Positions 16,117 through 25,388 of a DNA stretch of 64,000 nt are shown here, piece after piece. The notes beneath the pieces were generated by a model, which did no database searches, was not told the origin of the DNA, and saw only the letters and a program-made list of their open reading frames with translations. Source of the DNA: Candidatus Poribacteria bacterium. Lineage in GTDB: Bacteria > Poribacteria > WGA-4E > WGA-3G. The translations under genes were made by a program, and so were the position numbers. Within the stretch, counting starts at the first letter, position 1. Each line of letters starts with the position of its first letter. Location: assembly GCA_022821965.1 (NCBI GenBank), contig JAJECN010000024.1:51112-115111 (forward strand), given 5' to 3'.

Positions 16117-18228
16117 TTACTTCGTTATTAACATCTTCCCCGTTCCCCTGAAACCACCAGCGGTGAGCGTATAAAAATAGACACCACTTGCCACGGATTC
16201 ACTCACTTCATTCTTACCATCCCAATACGCCGCGCGGCTCCGTTCCTGATAGTGTCCTGCAGGCTGATGTCCCACATCCAAGGTCCGAACCAAGGTACCA
16301 TTTGCAGTATAGATGTGCAACGTCACATCGGCAGGTTCCGCCAGTTGATACGGTATCCACGTCTCTGGATTGAATGGGTTAGGATAGTTCACAAGTAACG
16401 CTGTTTTTTCAGGAATTAACAACATTAAAAGGCGTTGTAAATTTGAAATACCTTGTTGAAACGTAAGCGAACCATCGTTTTCAACCTGTGCCTGTGCTAT
16501 CCACGCTCGTATGATGGCTGGGTCTAATTTCATGTTGGCTCGCGCAAGTGCAGCGGGAGCAGTGGGAATACCCGTGATTTCGCCGAGGTGTAGCGCGACA
16601 AGGATGAGGTCTGATATATCACGTTTGCCATCGCCGTTCACGTCCGTTCGAGTGTTGGTTGGCTGCGCTTTTCCAATATCTTGTCCTACGAGGATTAAAT
16701 CCAAAACGTTGATTTGTCCATCTTCATTCACATCATAAGCAGGTGTGTCTGACGCAGTTCGCGAAATCGGTGGGTTCACCGTATATTTGGTGTCGGTGTC
16801 AAATCCAAAAAACCCTTTCCATTTGTTGAAATGATGGTTGTCAAGCGCGACTAACAAAACATTTGTGCCCTCGTTCAAAGTAACAGGAAAAAACCTGTGG
16901 TACCCCTCACCCCAATGGCCGTCCCGTTTCTGGTGAACGAGTTCGCCATTAAGATAGACTTTGACTCCATCCCGGTGACCGACAAACATCCGTGTTTCCT
17001 GTTCGTGAGGGGATTCCAAGGTGGCGGAGCCATAGACAACAAAATTTCCCATACCTTGGACCCCCAGCATCTCGCCGATGTTATTATGCCCAACAGGGGT
17101 GATGTTATCGGCTGTCCATACATTCTCACCGACAGATTTTTCCTCCGATGCCCCGACAGTCGCGACTTTCGCTTCTGTTACCGTCCCGTTACTCACTTGC
17201 GCGAGCAGATCTCCGTCACCAACACGGTTCCCAGGCACTAACACCCATAACCACGGTCCCTCTATTACCGGACCCCCCGTTAGGAACGCTGGCGTGTTGT
17301 GGTGAAGGATAGGGATAGACAATCCTCCTAAAGCCGATAGATCCGATATTGCGTTGTGGGTAATTCCTAACCATGTCAAATTAGTTAACCCTGCAAGCGG
17401 GGAGACATCTGCTATCTGGTTCTCCGAAAGGTTCAATCGTGTCAACCCTGTTAAACTCGCTACCGGTGAAATGTCTGTGATTTCATTGCCTACGAGATAG
17501 AGCTCCTTCAAACCTGTTAATCCCTCCAAGGCGGAAAGGTCTGATATTTCGCCTCCGCAAATATCTAACCTCTGCAATTTTGGCAATTTTGCAAAGGGTG
17601 CAAGGTCCAGGATCGGCGTACCCCAAGAGTGATAGTTCGTTAGACTGGTTAACCCCGCAAGGGGCGATAAGTCCGCTGGCGGATTCCGGCTCATCCATAT
17701 ATTGTTTAGTTTTATCAAACCTTCGAGTGGTGATAAATCGGATATGATGTTGTCCGAAATATCTAACCCGTGCAAGTTGACTAAGCCTTCAATCGGTGAG
17801 AGGTCAGATATTAGGTTATGGGGAAAAACCAACCAAGTTAAGTTAATTAGTTTTTTGAGCGGTGATATGTCGGATATCGTGTTACGCCTCAATTCTACGT
17901 GACGCAGCTTGATCAACCCCATAAGTGGTGATATATCGGATATCAAATTGCTGTTAAGTTCCAGAAGTTCTAAATTCGTTGCAGCTTCAAGTCCTGTTAA
18001 ATCGCTAATATTGGCATCGTTTGCCTCAAGGTGGGTTAACGTTGCCATCTCATCCGCTGTAATCCGAGCATTTGATGCTTTACCGAGTGCTTTTGCAATT
18101 GCTGCGTGCAGATTTGCGTCGGGAATGTTAACAGTTTGTGCGGATGCCGTCGGTGGAAATATCAAGAGCAGCATCGCGCAGAGCACGAGCGTGTAAACGG
18201 AAACATGTTGTGTTTTGGCGAATTGCAT
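16117..18228 (-). CDS. secreted LRR protein with dockerin and C-terminal sorting domain
   Basis: A 703-aa relative of the larger downstream protein without the haem and cohesin parts. N-terminal signal peptide (LVLCAMLLLIFPPTASAQ), about ten leucine-rich repeats of the ISDLSPLEGLIKL type (residues about 35-310), the same PA14-like region with RMFVGHRDGVKVYLNGELV (about 350-490), a dockerin pair YDVNEDGQIN and TDVNGDGKRDISDLILV (about 500-555), and the sorting domain YPNPFNPETWIPY...SGVYFYTLTAG at the end. Probably exported and displayed. GGAG lies about 11 bases before ATG 18228. The pair looks like a diverged tandem duplication; the two genes read in the same direction separated only by REP-like repeats. 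Confidence 0.88.
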   Translation of the reverse strand: MQFAKTQHVSVYTLVLCAMLLLIFPPTASAQTVNIPDANLHAAIAKALGKASNARITADEMATLTHLEANDANISDLTGLEAATNLELLELNSNLISDISPLMGLIKLRHVELRRNTISDISPLKKLINLTWLVFPHNLISDLSPIEGLVNLHGLDISDNIISDLSPLEGLIKLNNIWMSRNPPADLSPLAGLTSLTNYHSWGTPILDLAPFAKLPKLQRLDICGGEISDLSALEGLTGLKELYLVGNEITDISPVASLTGLTRLNLSENQIADVSPLAGLTNLTWLGITHNAISDLSALGGLSIPILHHNTPAFLTGGPVIEGPWLWVLVPGNRVGDGDLLAQVSNGTVTEAKVATVGASEEKSVGENVWTADNITPVGHNNIGEMLGVQGMGNFVVYGSATLESPHEQETRMFVGHRDGVKVYLNGELVHQKRDGHWGEGYHRFFPVTLNEGTNVLLVALDNHHFNKWKGFFGFDTDTKYTVNPPISRTASDTPAYDVNEDGQINVLDLILVGQDIGKAQPTNTRTDVNGDGKRDISDLILVALHLGEITGIPTAPAALARANMKLDPAIIRAWIAQAQVENDGSLTFQQGISNLQRLLMLLIPEKTALLVNYPNPFNPETWIPYQLAEPADVTLHIYTANGTLVRTLDVGHQPAGHYQERSRAAYWDGKNEVSESVASGVYFYTLTAGGFRGTGKMLITK

Positions 18229-18653
18229 GAAGGGTAATCTCCTTTTCTACTACTGGTGTTGCGCTGCGTGAGTACTCCGTTTCGGGACTAAAATAGATGG
18301 ATTTTCGTGATTCTTTTAAAATCAGGACTTACGCAATGCGTAATAATGCACGTCGCATTTGGGCGAGTCCGCCGCAAAATTGCGCGACTACAAACCATAC
18401 GGCTTTTGAGAAACACACATCCTTTTCGGAGGTTTCGATGCGATTTTCAGGCACTTGCCCTTATTAAGTTATAATAAACCCAATTTCATAAATTTTCAAT
18501 TAAAAATAAGGAAGTCTGAATCTGACTTATGGGCATTCAATCTTCGACATTTCCGTTGATTTACGGAGGACATCGCTACAGCGCAGATTCCTCAAGCAGC
18601 AGATCGAAATTATGGGAGAGTGGAATGACTTTGGGCGTGGATGTAGATTTTCC
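18229..18653. other. non-coding region upstream of LRR and LamG genes
   Basis: No gene seen. It holds TCAGGACTTACGCA (18322-18335), a single copy of the repeat end that bounds the small element at 40576-40698, and A/T-rich sequence. The promoters of the divergent LRR gene should lie here, but I could not choose one. Confidence 0.5.
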
Positions 18654-18683
18654 TTGACATATTTAAGTTTTTTCGTGTATTAT
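18654..18683 (+). promoter_or_regulatory. promoter of LamG gene 1
   Basis: TTGACA (18654-18659), an 18-base spacer and TATTAT (18678-18683). The same arrangement, including most spacer bases (TTTAAGTTTTTT), recurs before the second LamG gene, which supports function. It leaves a leader of roughly 100 bases. Confidence 0.8.
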
Positions 18684-18788
18684 ATCTCTGTAAGTTAAAA
18701 CGCGGGCGTTTTATCTAAGAGGTCTCCACCTTAACACAAGCTGCTCGCATAGCACATCAATATGTTTTAGGCATGCGGAGGTTTACTC

Positions 18789-19577
18789 ATGCGTTTAATC
18801 ATGTATCTAATTGCTGCTGCGCTACTAATAGTCGGCAGTGCATTCACCACACATGCTGTCCAAGACGACGGCTTAATTCTTTACTTCAGTTTCGATGAAG
18901 CAGATGGTAATACAGTTAAAGATGAATCAGGCGGCGGAAATGATGGCATGATCGATGGAGCGGATATTATGTCCGATGAAGTCGTCTACGGCAAAGGATC
19001 ACTGTTATGCGACGAACCGGGTGACAGTGTGTCGGTCGAATCATTTCCAGAATTAGAAGATTATACAGATAATTCCTATCTCTTCTGGCTCAATTTCACC
19101 GTAGCAAACTCCGGCAGCTGGGATCAAATCATCGCGAAAAAAGCACCAGGCTCTGACCGTTCTCCAGGTATCTGGACCTGTAACCGCGTGAGTTTGCACA
19201 TCCACTACCGGTTCAATCCAGGTAATGCCGGAAGCCACTGCGTCGGTCCTGAAGGCGAAGGTGATGCCTTTGACACGGGCGATTGGCACCATATTGCTGG
19301 CATCAAAGAAGGGAATGGCTTCAAGTTTTACATTGATGGCGAAGTGGTTGACGAACAGACCGTTCCAGAAAATCACGCGCAAGGCGAAGAGAAACTCTAT
19401 ATCGGTAAAACGGGTTATAACTCTGCGAAGTTCTACCTTGATGACCTCTATATCTATGACCGAGCACTCAGTGCTGATGAGGTAGCAACCGTCATGGAGG
19501 GTGGTCTTCTCACCCCTGTGGAACCGCAAGACAAACTCGCCACGACGTGGGGACAACTGAAAACACATCGTGATTAA
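18789..19577 (+). CDS. secreted LamG-domain protein, copy 1
   Basis: A 262-aa protein with a signal peptide (MRLIMYLIAAALLIVGSAFTTHA) and one concanavalin-like LamG domain: GLILYFSFDEADGNTVKDESGGGNDG, YIDGEVVDEQ, and the closing strand KFYLDDLYIYDRALSADEVATVM. It ends in LATTWGQLKTHRD, a C-terminus recurring in this group of proteins and perhaps an export or anchoring tag. LamG domains bind sugars or proteins; the ligand is unknown. GGAGG stands seven bases before the ATG. It is a monocistronic unit with its own promoter and terminator and is a tandem duplicate of the next gene. Confidence 0.85.
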   Translation: MRLIMYLIAAALLIVGSAFTTHAVQDDGLILYFSFDEADGNTVKDESGGGNDGMIDGADIMSDEVVYGKGSLLCDEPGDSVSVESFPELEDYTDNSYLFWLNFTVANSGSWDQIIAKKAPGSDRSPGIWTCNRVSLHIHYRFNPGNAGSHCVGPEGEGDAFDTGDWHHIAGIKEGNGFKFYIDGEVVDEQTVPENHAQGEEKLYIGKTGYNSAKFYLDDLYIYDRALSADEVATVMEGGLLTPVEPQDKLATTWGQLKTHRD

Positions 19578-19592
19578 TTTCACACCCTAAAA

Positions 19593-19629
19593 TGTGGGAT
19601 GGCTCTCACGTCATCCCACATTTATTTTT
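19593..19629 (+). terminator. terminator of LamG gene 1
   Basis: TGTGGGATG and CATCCCACA form a nine-pair stem with a ten-base loop, followed by TTTATTTTTCC, 16 bases after the stop codon. Confidence 0.85.
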
Positions 19630-19702
19630 CCATCTGTGCTTGCCTGTCTGTCACAGTGTTTACTGCTTTCCAGAGCCAAACCTATCCGCACGCAAATTTT
19701 CC

Positions 19703-19732
19703 TTGACACATTTAAGTTTTTTAGTGTATCAT
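19703..19732 (+). promoter_or_regulatory. promoter of LamG gene 2
   Basis: TTGACA (19703-19708), an 18-base spacer nearly identical to that of copy 1, and TATCAT (19727-19732). The downstream words GAGTTAAAACGCGGG are also shared, then the leaders diverge until the ribosome-binding site. Confidence 0.8.
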
Positions 19733-19848
19733 ATCTCCGTGAGTTAAAACGCGGGTCTCTTATTACTTCACAGTAGGCTTGCAAGCCACGGATTATAAGC
19801 GACTTGCACGGTACGCTAATTTTCTTTTAGACATGAGGAGGTTTACTC

Positions 19849-20643
19849 ATGCGTTTAGTTATGTATGTACTCGCCGTTGCCCTATTAATAATAGGCAGCG
19901 CACTCACCACAGATGCCGCAAAGGTCGAAGATAAGGGTTTAATCCTTTACTTCAGTTTCGATGAAGCAAAAGGTGGAACGCTTGAAGATGGAACCGGTGG
20001 CGGAAATGATGGTGAAATAGTTGATGGCGCGAAGATTGTTAAGGATGAAGTCGTCCACGGTAAAGGCTCAATGTTATTCGCAAAGCCCGGTGACAGTGTG
20101 CATGTCGATTCCTTCAAGGAATTAGAAGATTATACAGACAATTCCTATCTCTTCTGGCTCAACTTTACTGATCCGAACTCCGGTGGTTGGGATCAAATTA
20201 TAGCGAAAAAGGCACCCGGCTCTGACCGTTCACCGGGTATATGGACTTGTAACCGTGTACCTCTGCACATCCACTACCGGTTTAATCCCGGTAACGCAGG
20301 CACGCACTGCGCAGGACCCGATGGAGAAAACGACACATTTGATACTGGTAAATGGTATCACATTGCTGGTATCAAAGAGGGTGCCGAGTTGAAGTTCTAT
20401 GTTGATGGAAAAGAAGTCGTGAAAATAGCTGTTCCGAAAGATCACGCACAAGGGGCAGAGAAACTTTACATCGGTAGAACGGGTTACAACGCTGCGAAGT
20501 TCTACATCGATGATCTCTACGTCTACGACCGAGCTCTCAGTGGGAAAGAGGTTGCAAATGTTATGGACGGTGGGCTGCTTCCTGTTGAACCTGAGGACAA
20601 GGTCGCCACTACGTGGGGACAACTGAAAAAGCGTCGTGACTAA
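19849..20643 (+). CDS. secreted LamG-domain protein, copy 2
   Basis: Paralogue of the preceding gene, collinear over its whole length (264 aa): signal peptide MRLVMYVLAVALLIIGSALTTDA, LamG core GLILYFSFDEAKGGTLEDGTGGGNDG, the invariant middle AKKAPGSDRSPGIWTCNRV, KFYIDDLYVYDRALSGKEVANVM, and the C-terminus VATTWGQLKKRRD. Conservation is strongest around the central tryptophan/cysteine segment, while loops differ, as expected after duplication and relaxed selection. GGAGG lies before ATG 19849. Role as for copy 1. Confidence 0.85.
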   Translation: MRLVMYVLAVALLIIGSALTTDAAKVEDKGLILYFSFDEAKGGTLEDGTGGGNDGEIVDGAKIVKDEVVHGKGSMLFAKPGDSVHVDSFKELEDYTDNSYLFWLNFTDPNSGGWDQIIAKKAPGSDRSPGIWTCNRVPLHIHYRFNPGNAGTHCAGPDGENDTFDTGKWYHIAGIKEGAELKFYVDGKEVVKIAVPKDHAQGAEKLYIGRTGYNAAKFYIDDLYVYDRALSGKEVANVMDGGLLPVEPEDKVATTWGQLKKRRD

Positions 20644-20658
20644 TTTCACACCCTAAAA

Positions 20659-20688
20659 TGTCGGGACGGTTCCCATGCCGTCCCACAT
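20659..20688 (+). terminator. terminator of LamG gene 2 (weak tail)
   Basis: GGGACGG and CCGTCCC form a seven-pair stem at the same distance from the stop as in copy 1. The stem sequence differs from copy 1 at paired positions, but the T-tail is poor, so the TPR gene may be partly co-transcribed. Confidence 0.6.
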
Positions 20689-20706
20689 CTACTCTCTCAT
20701 CCCCGC

Positions 20707-22077
20707 ATGTTTACGCATCAAGGTCGCCTGTCCCTCAAAAGCCTACTGCTCTATTTTGTTCTACTCGCTTCGTTTTCACCGATGCACGGGTGGTGCAACG
20801 CTGAGCAGGAACTCAACAGCAGATTTGAACGCGGTGTTCGCTACCTTGATGAAGAACAGTACGATCTGGCACTCGCCGAATTCCAATCTATCCGAAGAGA
20901 ATTTGCGACATCCGAAAGTGTTGGCAGTCTTGCCGAATGCTACGTCGGTATTGTCCATCAAGAACTTAATAATCTGAACGAGGCAGGGACGGCATATCAC
21001 AAGGCATTGGCACTGAAAGCACCACAACAGGTGCACGGGAACGCCCACCTGCATTTAGGGATCGTTTACAAGACACAAGGTGAATTGTTGTCTGCTGAAA
21101 ACCACCTCAGCCAAGCACTCACACTGTTGCCCGAAACTGCAGAAGTCCATATTCATCTTGGGGATGTGTATGTGCTTCAACATCGACTGAATGCAGCCGA
21201 AAAGGCGTATCGTGAAGGCATCCGTTTAAACCCCGACCATACGGAATCCTACTATGGGTTGGGAAGGGTATCAGAACTGCAGAACCGCTTGCAACAGGCA
21301 ATGGAATATTACGACGCTGCACTCGCGCGAAACCAATATTGGGCACAAGCGTATTACCGCCGCGCCCTCACATATCGGAAACTTGGAGACAGCGAACAAG
21401 CCAAGGTCGCTATGGCACAGTTCCAGCACCTGAAAACTTATGAGGATACGGTCCATCAGTTTCGGGAGGCACTCTACGAGAATCCGAACTTGCCGATGCT
21501 GTACATCAAATTAGGGGAACTTCACGAGGCATATAACAATTTAACGGCAGCAGCCCGGGTTTACAAAATTGCCACACAGGTGCATCCGTCTAATCTGACA
21601 GTACACACGCATCTTGGCGAAGTGTTCATCAAACAACGGGCGTTTGAAAAAGCAGCTCTTGCCTACCAGAAAGCCACAGAAATCGCTCCATCCAATGCCC
21701 AGATATGGCTGAAGTTAGGTGCCATTTATATCAACCAGCAGCAGTTTGAATTAGCAATTTCGGTATTCAAACAAGCCATCGCTGTAGACAAAACAGCAGC
21801 GGAAGGGTATAACAACTTGGCGCGTGTGTATGCAGGACTTGGTAAAGAGATGCAGCAGGCAATTGACTTAGCTAAACATGCCGTCTCCTTGGCTCCAACT
21901 GCGAGACACTACGACACACTCGCGTATACCTATTACCGCAACGCACAATATGTGCAAGCGTTAGAAGCAATTCATCAAGCCATCGCACTGGCACCAGATG
22001 TAGGCGCATACAAGAAACTCCTATTAAAAATTCAGGAGGCGCACGTCACAAGCGGAACTGAAAGGAAAAATAGATGA
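20707..22077 (+). CDS. tetratricopeptide-repeat protein with signal peptide
   Basis: A 456-aa protein starting with a hydrophobic export segment (LLLYFVLLASFSPMHGWCNA) followed almost entirely by TPR units. Canonical examples are AYHKALALKAPQQVHGNAHLHLGIVYK, AYREGIRLNPDHTESYYGLGRV, VFKQAIAVDKTAAEGYNNLARVYAGLG and AIHQAIALAPDVGAYKK. About ten repeats run from residue 35 to the end, forming a protein-binding superhelix, likely in the periplasm. No enzymatic domain is seen. Its stop overlaps the next start (ATGA), so it is translationally coupled to the isomerase gene, which is an odd pairing for a secreted scaffold. Confidence 0.8.
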   Translation: MFTHQGRLSLKSLLLYFVLLASFSPMHGWCNAEQELNSRFERGVRYLDEEQYDLALAEFQSIRREFATSESVGSLAECYVGIVHQELNNLNEAGTAYHKALALKAPQQVHGNAHLHLGIVYKTQGELLSAENHLSQALTLLPETAEVHIHLGDVYVLQHRLNAAEKAYREGIRLNPDHTESYYGLGRVSELQNRLQQAMEYYDAALARNQYWAQAYYRRALTYRKLGDSEQAKVAMAQFQHLKTYEDTVHQFREALYENPNLPMLYIKLGELHEAYNNLTAAARVYKIATQVHPSNLTVHTHLGEVFIKQRAFEKAALAYQKATEIAPSNAQIWLKLGAIYINQQQFELAISVFKQAIAVDKTAAEGYNNLARVYAGLGKEMQQAIDLAKHAVSLAPTARHYDTLAYTYYRNAQYVQALEAIHQAIALAPDVGAYKKLLLKIQEAHVTSGTERKNR

Positions 22078-22862
22078 AAAAAGGAATATGTATAGGTTCA
22101 TTACCCGGCAATTCAACCGAAGCGCGATTTAAACTCGCGAAAGAAGCGGGGTTTGACGGCGTTGAGATTGGCACCCTTGACAACGATACCGATAGACTCC
22201 AGACGAAAGAAATCGCAACACAACACCAATTGGAAGTGTTCAGCGTAATGAACAGCAAACACTGGGCATGTCCGCTGTCCGATGCAGATGATGCGGTGCG
22301 TGCTGAATCGCGAGACGGAATGCTTGATTCCATAGCAACCGCAACGACTGTCGGTGCGGACACTGTTTTACTCGTTCCCGCTGTTGTCAATGAGGCAACT
22401 CACTATGAAGCAGCGTATGAGCGTTCACAAGCAGAAATTCGTAAACTGGTTCCAATAGCAGCAGAAAAAGGTATTACAATTGCACTTGAGAACGTTTGGA
22501 ATAAATTTCTACTCAGCCCGATGGAATTCTCGCAGTACCTTGATGAATTCGAGAGTGAGACGATAACAGCCTATTTCGATGTCGGTAATATTGTGTTGTA
22601 CGGATATCCACAACACTGGATTCGCTCTCTCGGAAGTCGTATTTCTAAAGTACACGTCAAAGGTTTCAATGCAAACGAAAATCGGTTCACTTACCTGATT
22701 GAAGACTGTACAATTGATTGGAACGCTGTCATGGCGGCATTTGAAGAGATCGGATATGATGACTACATGACAGCAGAACTACCAGTTGATGGAGACAATC
22801 CTGAAGGCAGGGTACACGGCATTAGCGACGATATGGATAGAATTATCGCTGGGAATGTATAA
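22074..22862 (+). CDS. sugar phosphate isomerase/epimerase family (xylose-isomerase-like TIM barrel)
   Basis: A 262-aa single-domain TIM barrel. Features: AGFDGVEIGTLDNDT near the N-terminus, IALENVWNKFLLSPMEF with the first metal-binding Glu, TAYFDVGNIVLYGYPQHWI (Asp), KVHVKGFN (His) and DDYMTAELP with the final Glu. These are the metal ligands of the hexulose-3-epimerase/xylose-isomerase-like group. Substrate unknown. The ATG overlaps the TPR stop codon. Together with nagB downstream it suggests a carbohydrate-processing neighbourhood. Confidence 0.85.
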   Translation: MKKGICIGSLPGNSTEARFKLAKEAGFDGVEIGTLDNDTDRLQTKEIATQHQLEVFSVMNSKHWACPLSDADDAVRAESRDGMLDSIATATTVGADTVLLVPAVVNEATHYEAAYERSQAEIRKLVPIAAEKGITIALENVWNKFLLSPMEFSQYLDEFESETITAYFDVGNIVLYGYPQHWIRSLGSRISKVHVKGFNANENRFTYLIEDCTIDWNAVMAAFEEIGYDDYMTAELPVDGDNPEGRVHGISDDMDRIIAGNV

Positions 22863-22983
22863 ACCAAATTAAATGGTATAGCGGATAGAAGCGTTTCTGT
22901 GTTTTTAACCTAACTGAGAACTTTTATCATCCTGATTATGGACAAGAAGTGCCAGCACATTTGAAAAAGGCATTACGAAATAA

Positions 22984-23775
22984 ATGGAAGTTATTATTCA
23001 ACCGACCTATGCGCAGCTTGTAGCAGTTTCGGCAGAAATCATCCGAGACGCGCTCCTAAAGAAACCGCATCTCGTTCTGGGGCTCGCTACCGGCAGCACA
23101 CCGATTGGGCTTTATGAGGCTCTGGTACGGATGCACAAAACAGAAGGTCTCGATTTTTCATCTGTGACGACGTTTAACTTGGATGAGTACGTCGGGATCC
23201 GCCCGAACCATCCATATAGTTACCACACCTTCATGAAAACTCACTTCTTTAACGCCATTAATATTCCCACCGAGAATTGCCATATCCCTCAGAGTACAGC
23301 TGAAGCACACGAAGAATTTTGTGAGAACTACGAAGAAGCAATCGTGAATGCAGGCGGCATTGATATCCAAGTACTTGGCATTGGAACAGATGGACACATC
23401 GGGTTTAACGAACCGAGTTCCTCCCTCGGATCTCGGACCCGCATTAAGACACTGACGCAGAGCACCTTGGAGGCAAACGCGCCACATTTCGGTGGAACCG
23501 TCGATGCAGTCCCCAAAATGGCAATCACAATGGGCGTAGGCACAATTATGGAAGCAAAACGGTGCCTACTTATGGCAAGCGGCGAATCGAAAGCCGAAGC
23601 GATTGCCCACGCTGTGGAGGGACCAATCACTGCGGAAGTTCCAGCCTCGGCGTTACAGATGCATCCACACACGGTGGTCATCATTGACGAGGCGGCGGCT
23701 TCCAATTTGAAACGCGCAGATTACTACAAACAGGCTTATGCAAACAAGCAGAAACTGTTGTCTCACCGAGAATAA
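22984..23775 (+). CDS. nagB: glucosamine-6-phosphate deaminase NagB
   Basis: Converts glucosamine 6-phosphate to fructose 6-phosphate and ammonia, the last step of amino-sugar catabolism. Family motifs: LGLATGSTPIGLYEAL (phosphate binding), FNLDEYVGI with catalytic Asp67/Glu68, and the active-site loop GIGTDGHIGFNEPSSSLGSRT. Length 263 aa is normal. No nagA or transporter adjoins it here. It is separated by about 120 bases from the isomerase gene and convergent with the sigma-54 activator gene; no clear Shine-Dalgarno precedes ATG 22984. Confidence 0.95.
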   Translation: MEVIIQPTYAQLVAVSAEIIRDALLKKPHLVLGLATGSTPIGLYEALVRMHKTEGLDFSSVTTFNLDEYVGIRPNHPYSYHTFMKTHFFNAINIPTENCHIPQSTAEAHEEFCENYEEAIVNAGGIDIQVLGIGTDGHIGFNEPSSSLGSRTRIKTLTQSTLEANAPHFGGTVDAVPKMAITMGVGTIMEAKRCLLMASGESKAEAIAHAVEGPITAEVPASALQMHPHTVVIIDEAAASNLKRADYYKQAYANKQKLLSHRE

Positions 23776-23792
23776 AAGGGAGAAATATTGCG

Positions 23793-25229
23793 CTACAATT
23801 CCTGTTCATCGTGCAATCCGTACGCTTTTGCCTTCCGTTGGACTGTTCGTCGGCTTATTTTCAGGATTTCTGCGGCTTTTGCTTTATTATTGTCCACAGA
23901 TTCAAGCGTAGCTCGGAGTACCTCCCGGTTAATTTCATCAAGGGACATCCCAACTTTCACATTTAAACGCTGACCGTTCTCAATCGGATCCGCAGTCTCC
24001 CAGACATCCGGAACTGAGAGTAAGTTTGAAAACTCCGTTCCCGTTGCATTGAGAACGCGTTCGGGTAAATGGATTTGTCGGATGATTGATTGCGTAGACA
24101 TCACAACAATACCTTCAATGCAGTTTTTCAATTCGCGTACATTTCCCGGCCAGTCATATTTCATTAAAGTCCTGATAACTTCGGGTTCTATGGTTCTCAG
24201 AGCCTTACCGTTCTGCCGACAAAATTCTTCAAGAAAATCCTTAACGAGAAGCGGGACATCTTCAATACGTTCTTGAAGCGTCGGGAGATGGATAGGGATT
24301 ACGTTAAGTCGATCATAGAGGTCCGGGAGGAACTCTCGCTTTTCGGATGCGGCTTCCAAATCGTGGTTCGTGGCACATATAACGCGGACATCAACCTGAA
24401 TTGTTTTGTTACCACCAACGCGTTCAAACTCACGTTCCTCAAGAACACGCAAAAGACGGGCTTGATTGGAGAGGCTCAACTGCGAGACTTCGTCAAGAAA
24501 AAGGGTGCCACCGTGTGCAAGCTCAAATCTGCCTTTGCGTTGATTATACGCCCCACTGAACGCACCACGTTCATGACCGAAGAGTTCGGATTCGGCGAGG
24601 TTCTCGTTTAGCGTCGCACAATTAAAGGCAATAAGCGAACCGTGTCGCAAACTCCGGTGGTGAATCGCACGGGCGACCAATTCTTTGCCCGTACCACGTG
24701 CCCCGTAAATCATTACAGTTGCTTTTGTGGGCGCGATCTGGGTGATCATGTCGCGAATTTTGGTGATTTGAGGCGAATTCCCTGTCAGGCGCCGCAAGCC
24801 TTCTCTTTCATCTATTTGCGATTGTAACTGCCGATTTTCAAAGGCAAGGCGTTGATTTTCCAGCATTCTATGCAGAAGTGCTGTCAGATGCACAGGATTA
24901 ACCGGTTTCGGTAGGAAATAGGTGTCTTTGTACGCGAGCATCGCTTTAATACCGACATCAGTTTCCAGAACGTTGGGTTCCGTAATGAAAACCACACCTA
25001 CATCTGGGTGATGCTGTGCTGCCGCTTCCAACAGCGTTAATCCGTCAATACGCTCTGCTCTCAGTTGTGCAACGAGAATATCTACCTTGAGATGCTCAAT
25101 TTGATGAAATGCCTGATACATGTTCCCTGTAACAACGAGACGAAATCCTTTACCTGCAAGTGTCTCACAGACAAGCTCACGTTCAGTCCGGTCGGCGTCT
25201 ACAATAAGTATGGTTTTCTGGGCATTCAT
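23793..25229 (-). CDS. NtrC-family sigma-54 activator with degenerate receiver domain
   Basis: Three domains: receiver (1-120), AAA+ ATPase (about 150-380) and a Fis-type HTH (AAEILKISRRTVQRKAKAYGL) at the C-terminus. Motifs: Walker A GARGTGKE, the sigma-54-contacting loop GAFSGA (usual GAFTGA), Walker B GGTLFLDEV, and the arginine-finger region. In the receiver the acidic pocket (D11, D13) and the PKP lysine are present, but the phospho-acceptor site reads DILVAQLRAERIDG, so the expected Asp is Gln55. It is therefore probably not phosphorylated there. ATG 25229, with GGAAGG ten bases upstream, is preferred to the TTG at 25259. No partner histidine kinase adjoins. Its sigma factor, rpoN, is in this window. 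Confidence 0.92.
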   Translation of the reverse strand: MNAQKTILIVDADRTERELVCETLAGKGFRLVVTGNMYQAFHQIEHLKVDILVAQLRAERIDGLTLLEAAAQHHPDVGVVFITEPNVLETDVGIKAMLAYKDTYFLPKPVNPVHLTALLHRMLENQRLAFENRQLQSQIDEREGLRRLTGNSPQITKIRDMITQIAPTKATVMIYGARGTGKELVARAIHHRSLRHGSLIAFNCATLNENLAESELFGHERGAFSGAYNQRKGRFELAHGGTLFLDEVSQLSLSNQARLLRVLEEREFERVGGNKTIQVDVRVICATNHDLEAASEKREFLPDLYDRLNVIPIHLPTLQERIEDVPLLVKDFLEEFCRQNGKALRTIEPEVIRTLMKYDWPGNVRELKNCIEGIVVMSTQSIIRQIHLPERVLNATGTEFSNLLSVPDVWETADPIENGQRLNVKVGMSLDEINREVLRATLESVDNNKAKAAEILKISRRTVQRKAKAYGLHDEQEL

Positions 25230-25388
25230 AATGCGAGCACCTTCCACAGATATTTTCAAGATTCCGCTTAAAGTTTTTCATTGGAAAAAAATATTTGTTT
25301 AAAATTTTGAATTCAGGTAAACTATTAAAATTATACTATTACAATATACAGGGCGAAGAATTTTATTTGCACTTTTTCGGAGGAATGA

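Noticed and set aside
18322-18335. AGGACTTACGCA as the left end of a second full miniature element
   Set aside because: No complementary TGCGTAAGTCCT was found within several hundred bases to the right; treated as a solo end.
11765-18335. the two solo AGGACTTA ends as boundaries of a 6.5-kb composite element around the LRR genes
   Set aside because: They point away from each other relative to the orientation in the complete element at 40.6 kb, so they cannot bound one unit.
20675-20977. 100-aa plus-strand ORF overlapping the TPR gene start
   Set aside because: Out of frame with the clear signal peptide and TPR sequence; a shadow frame.
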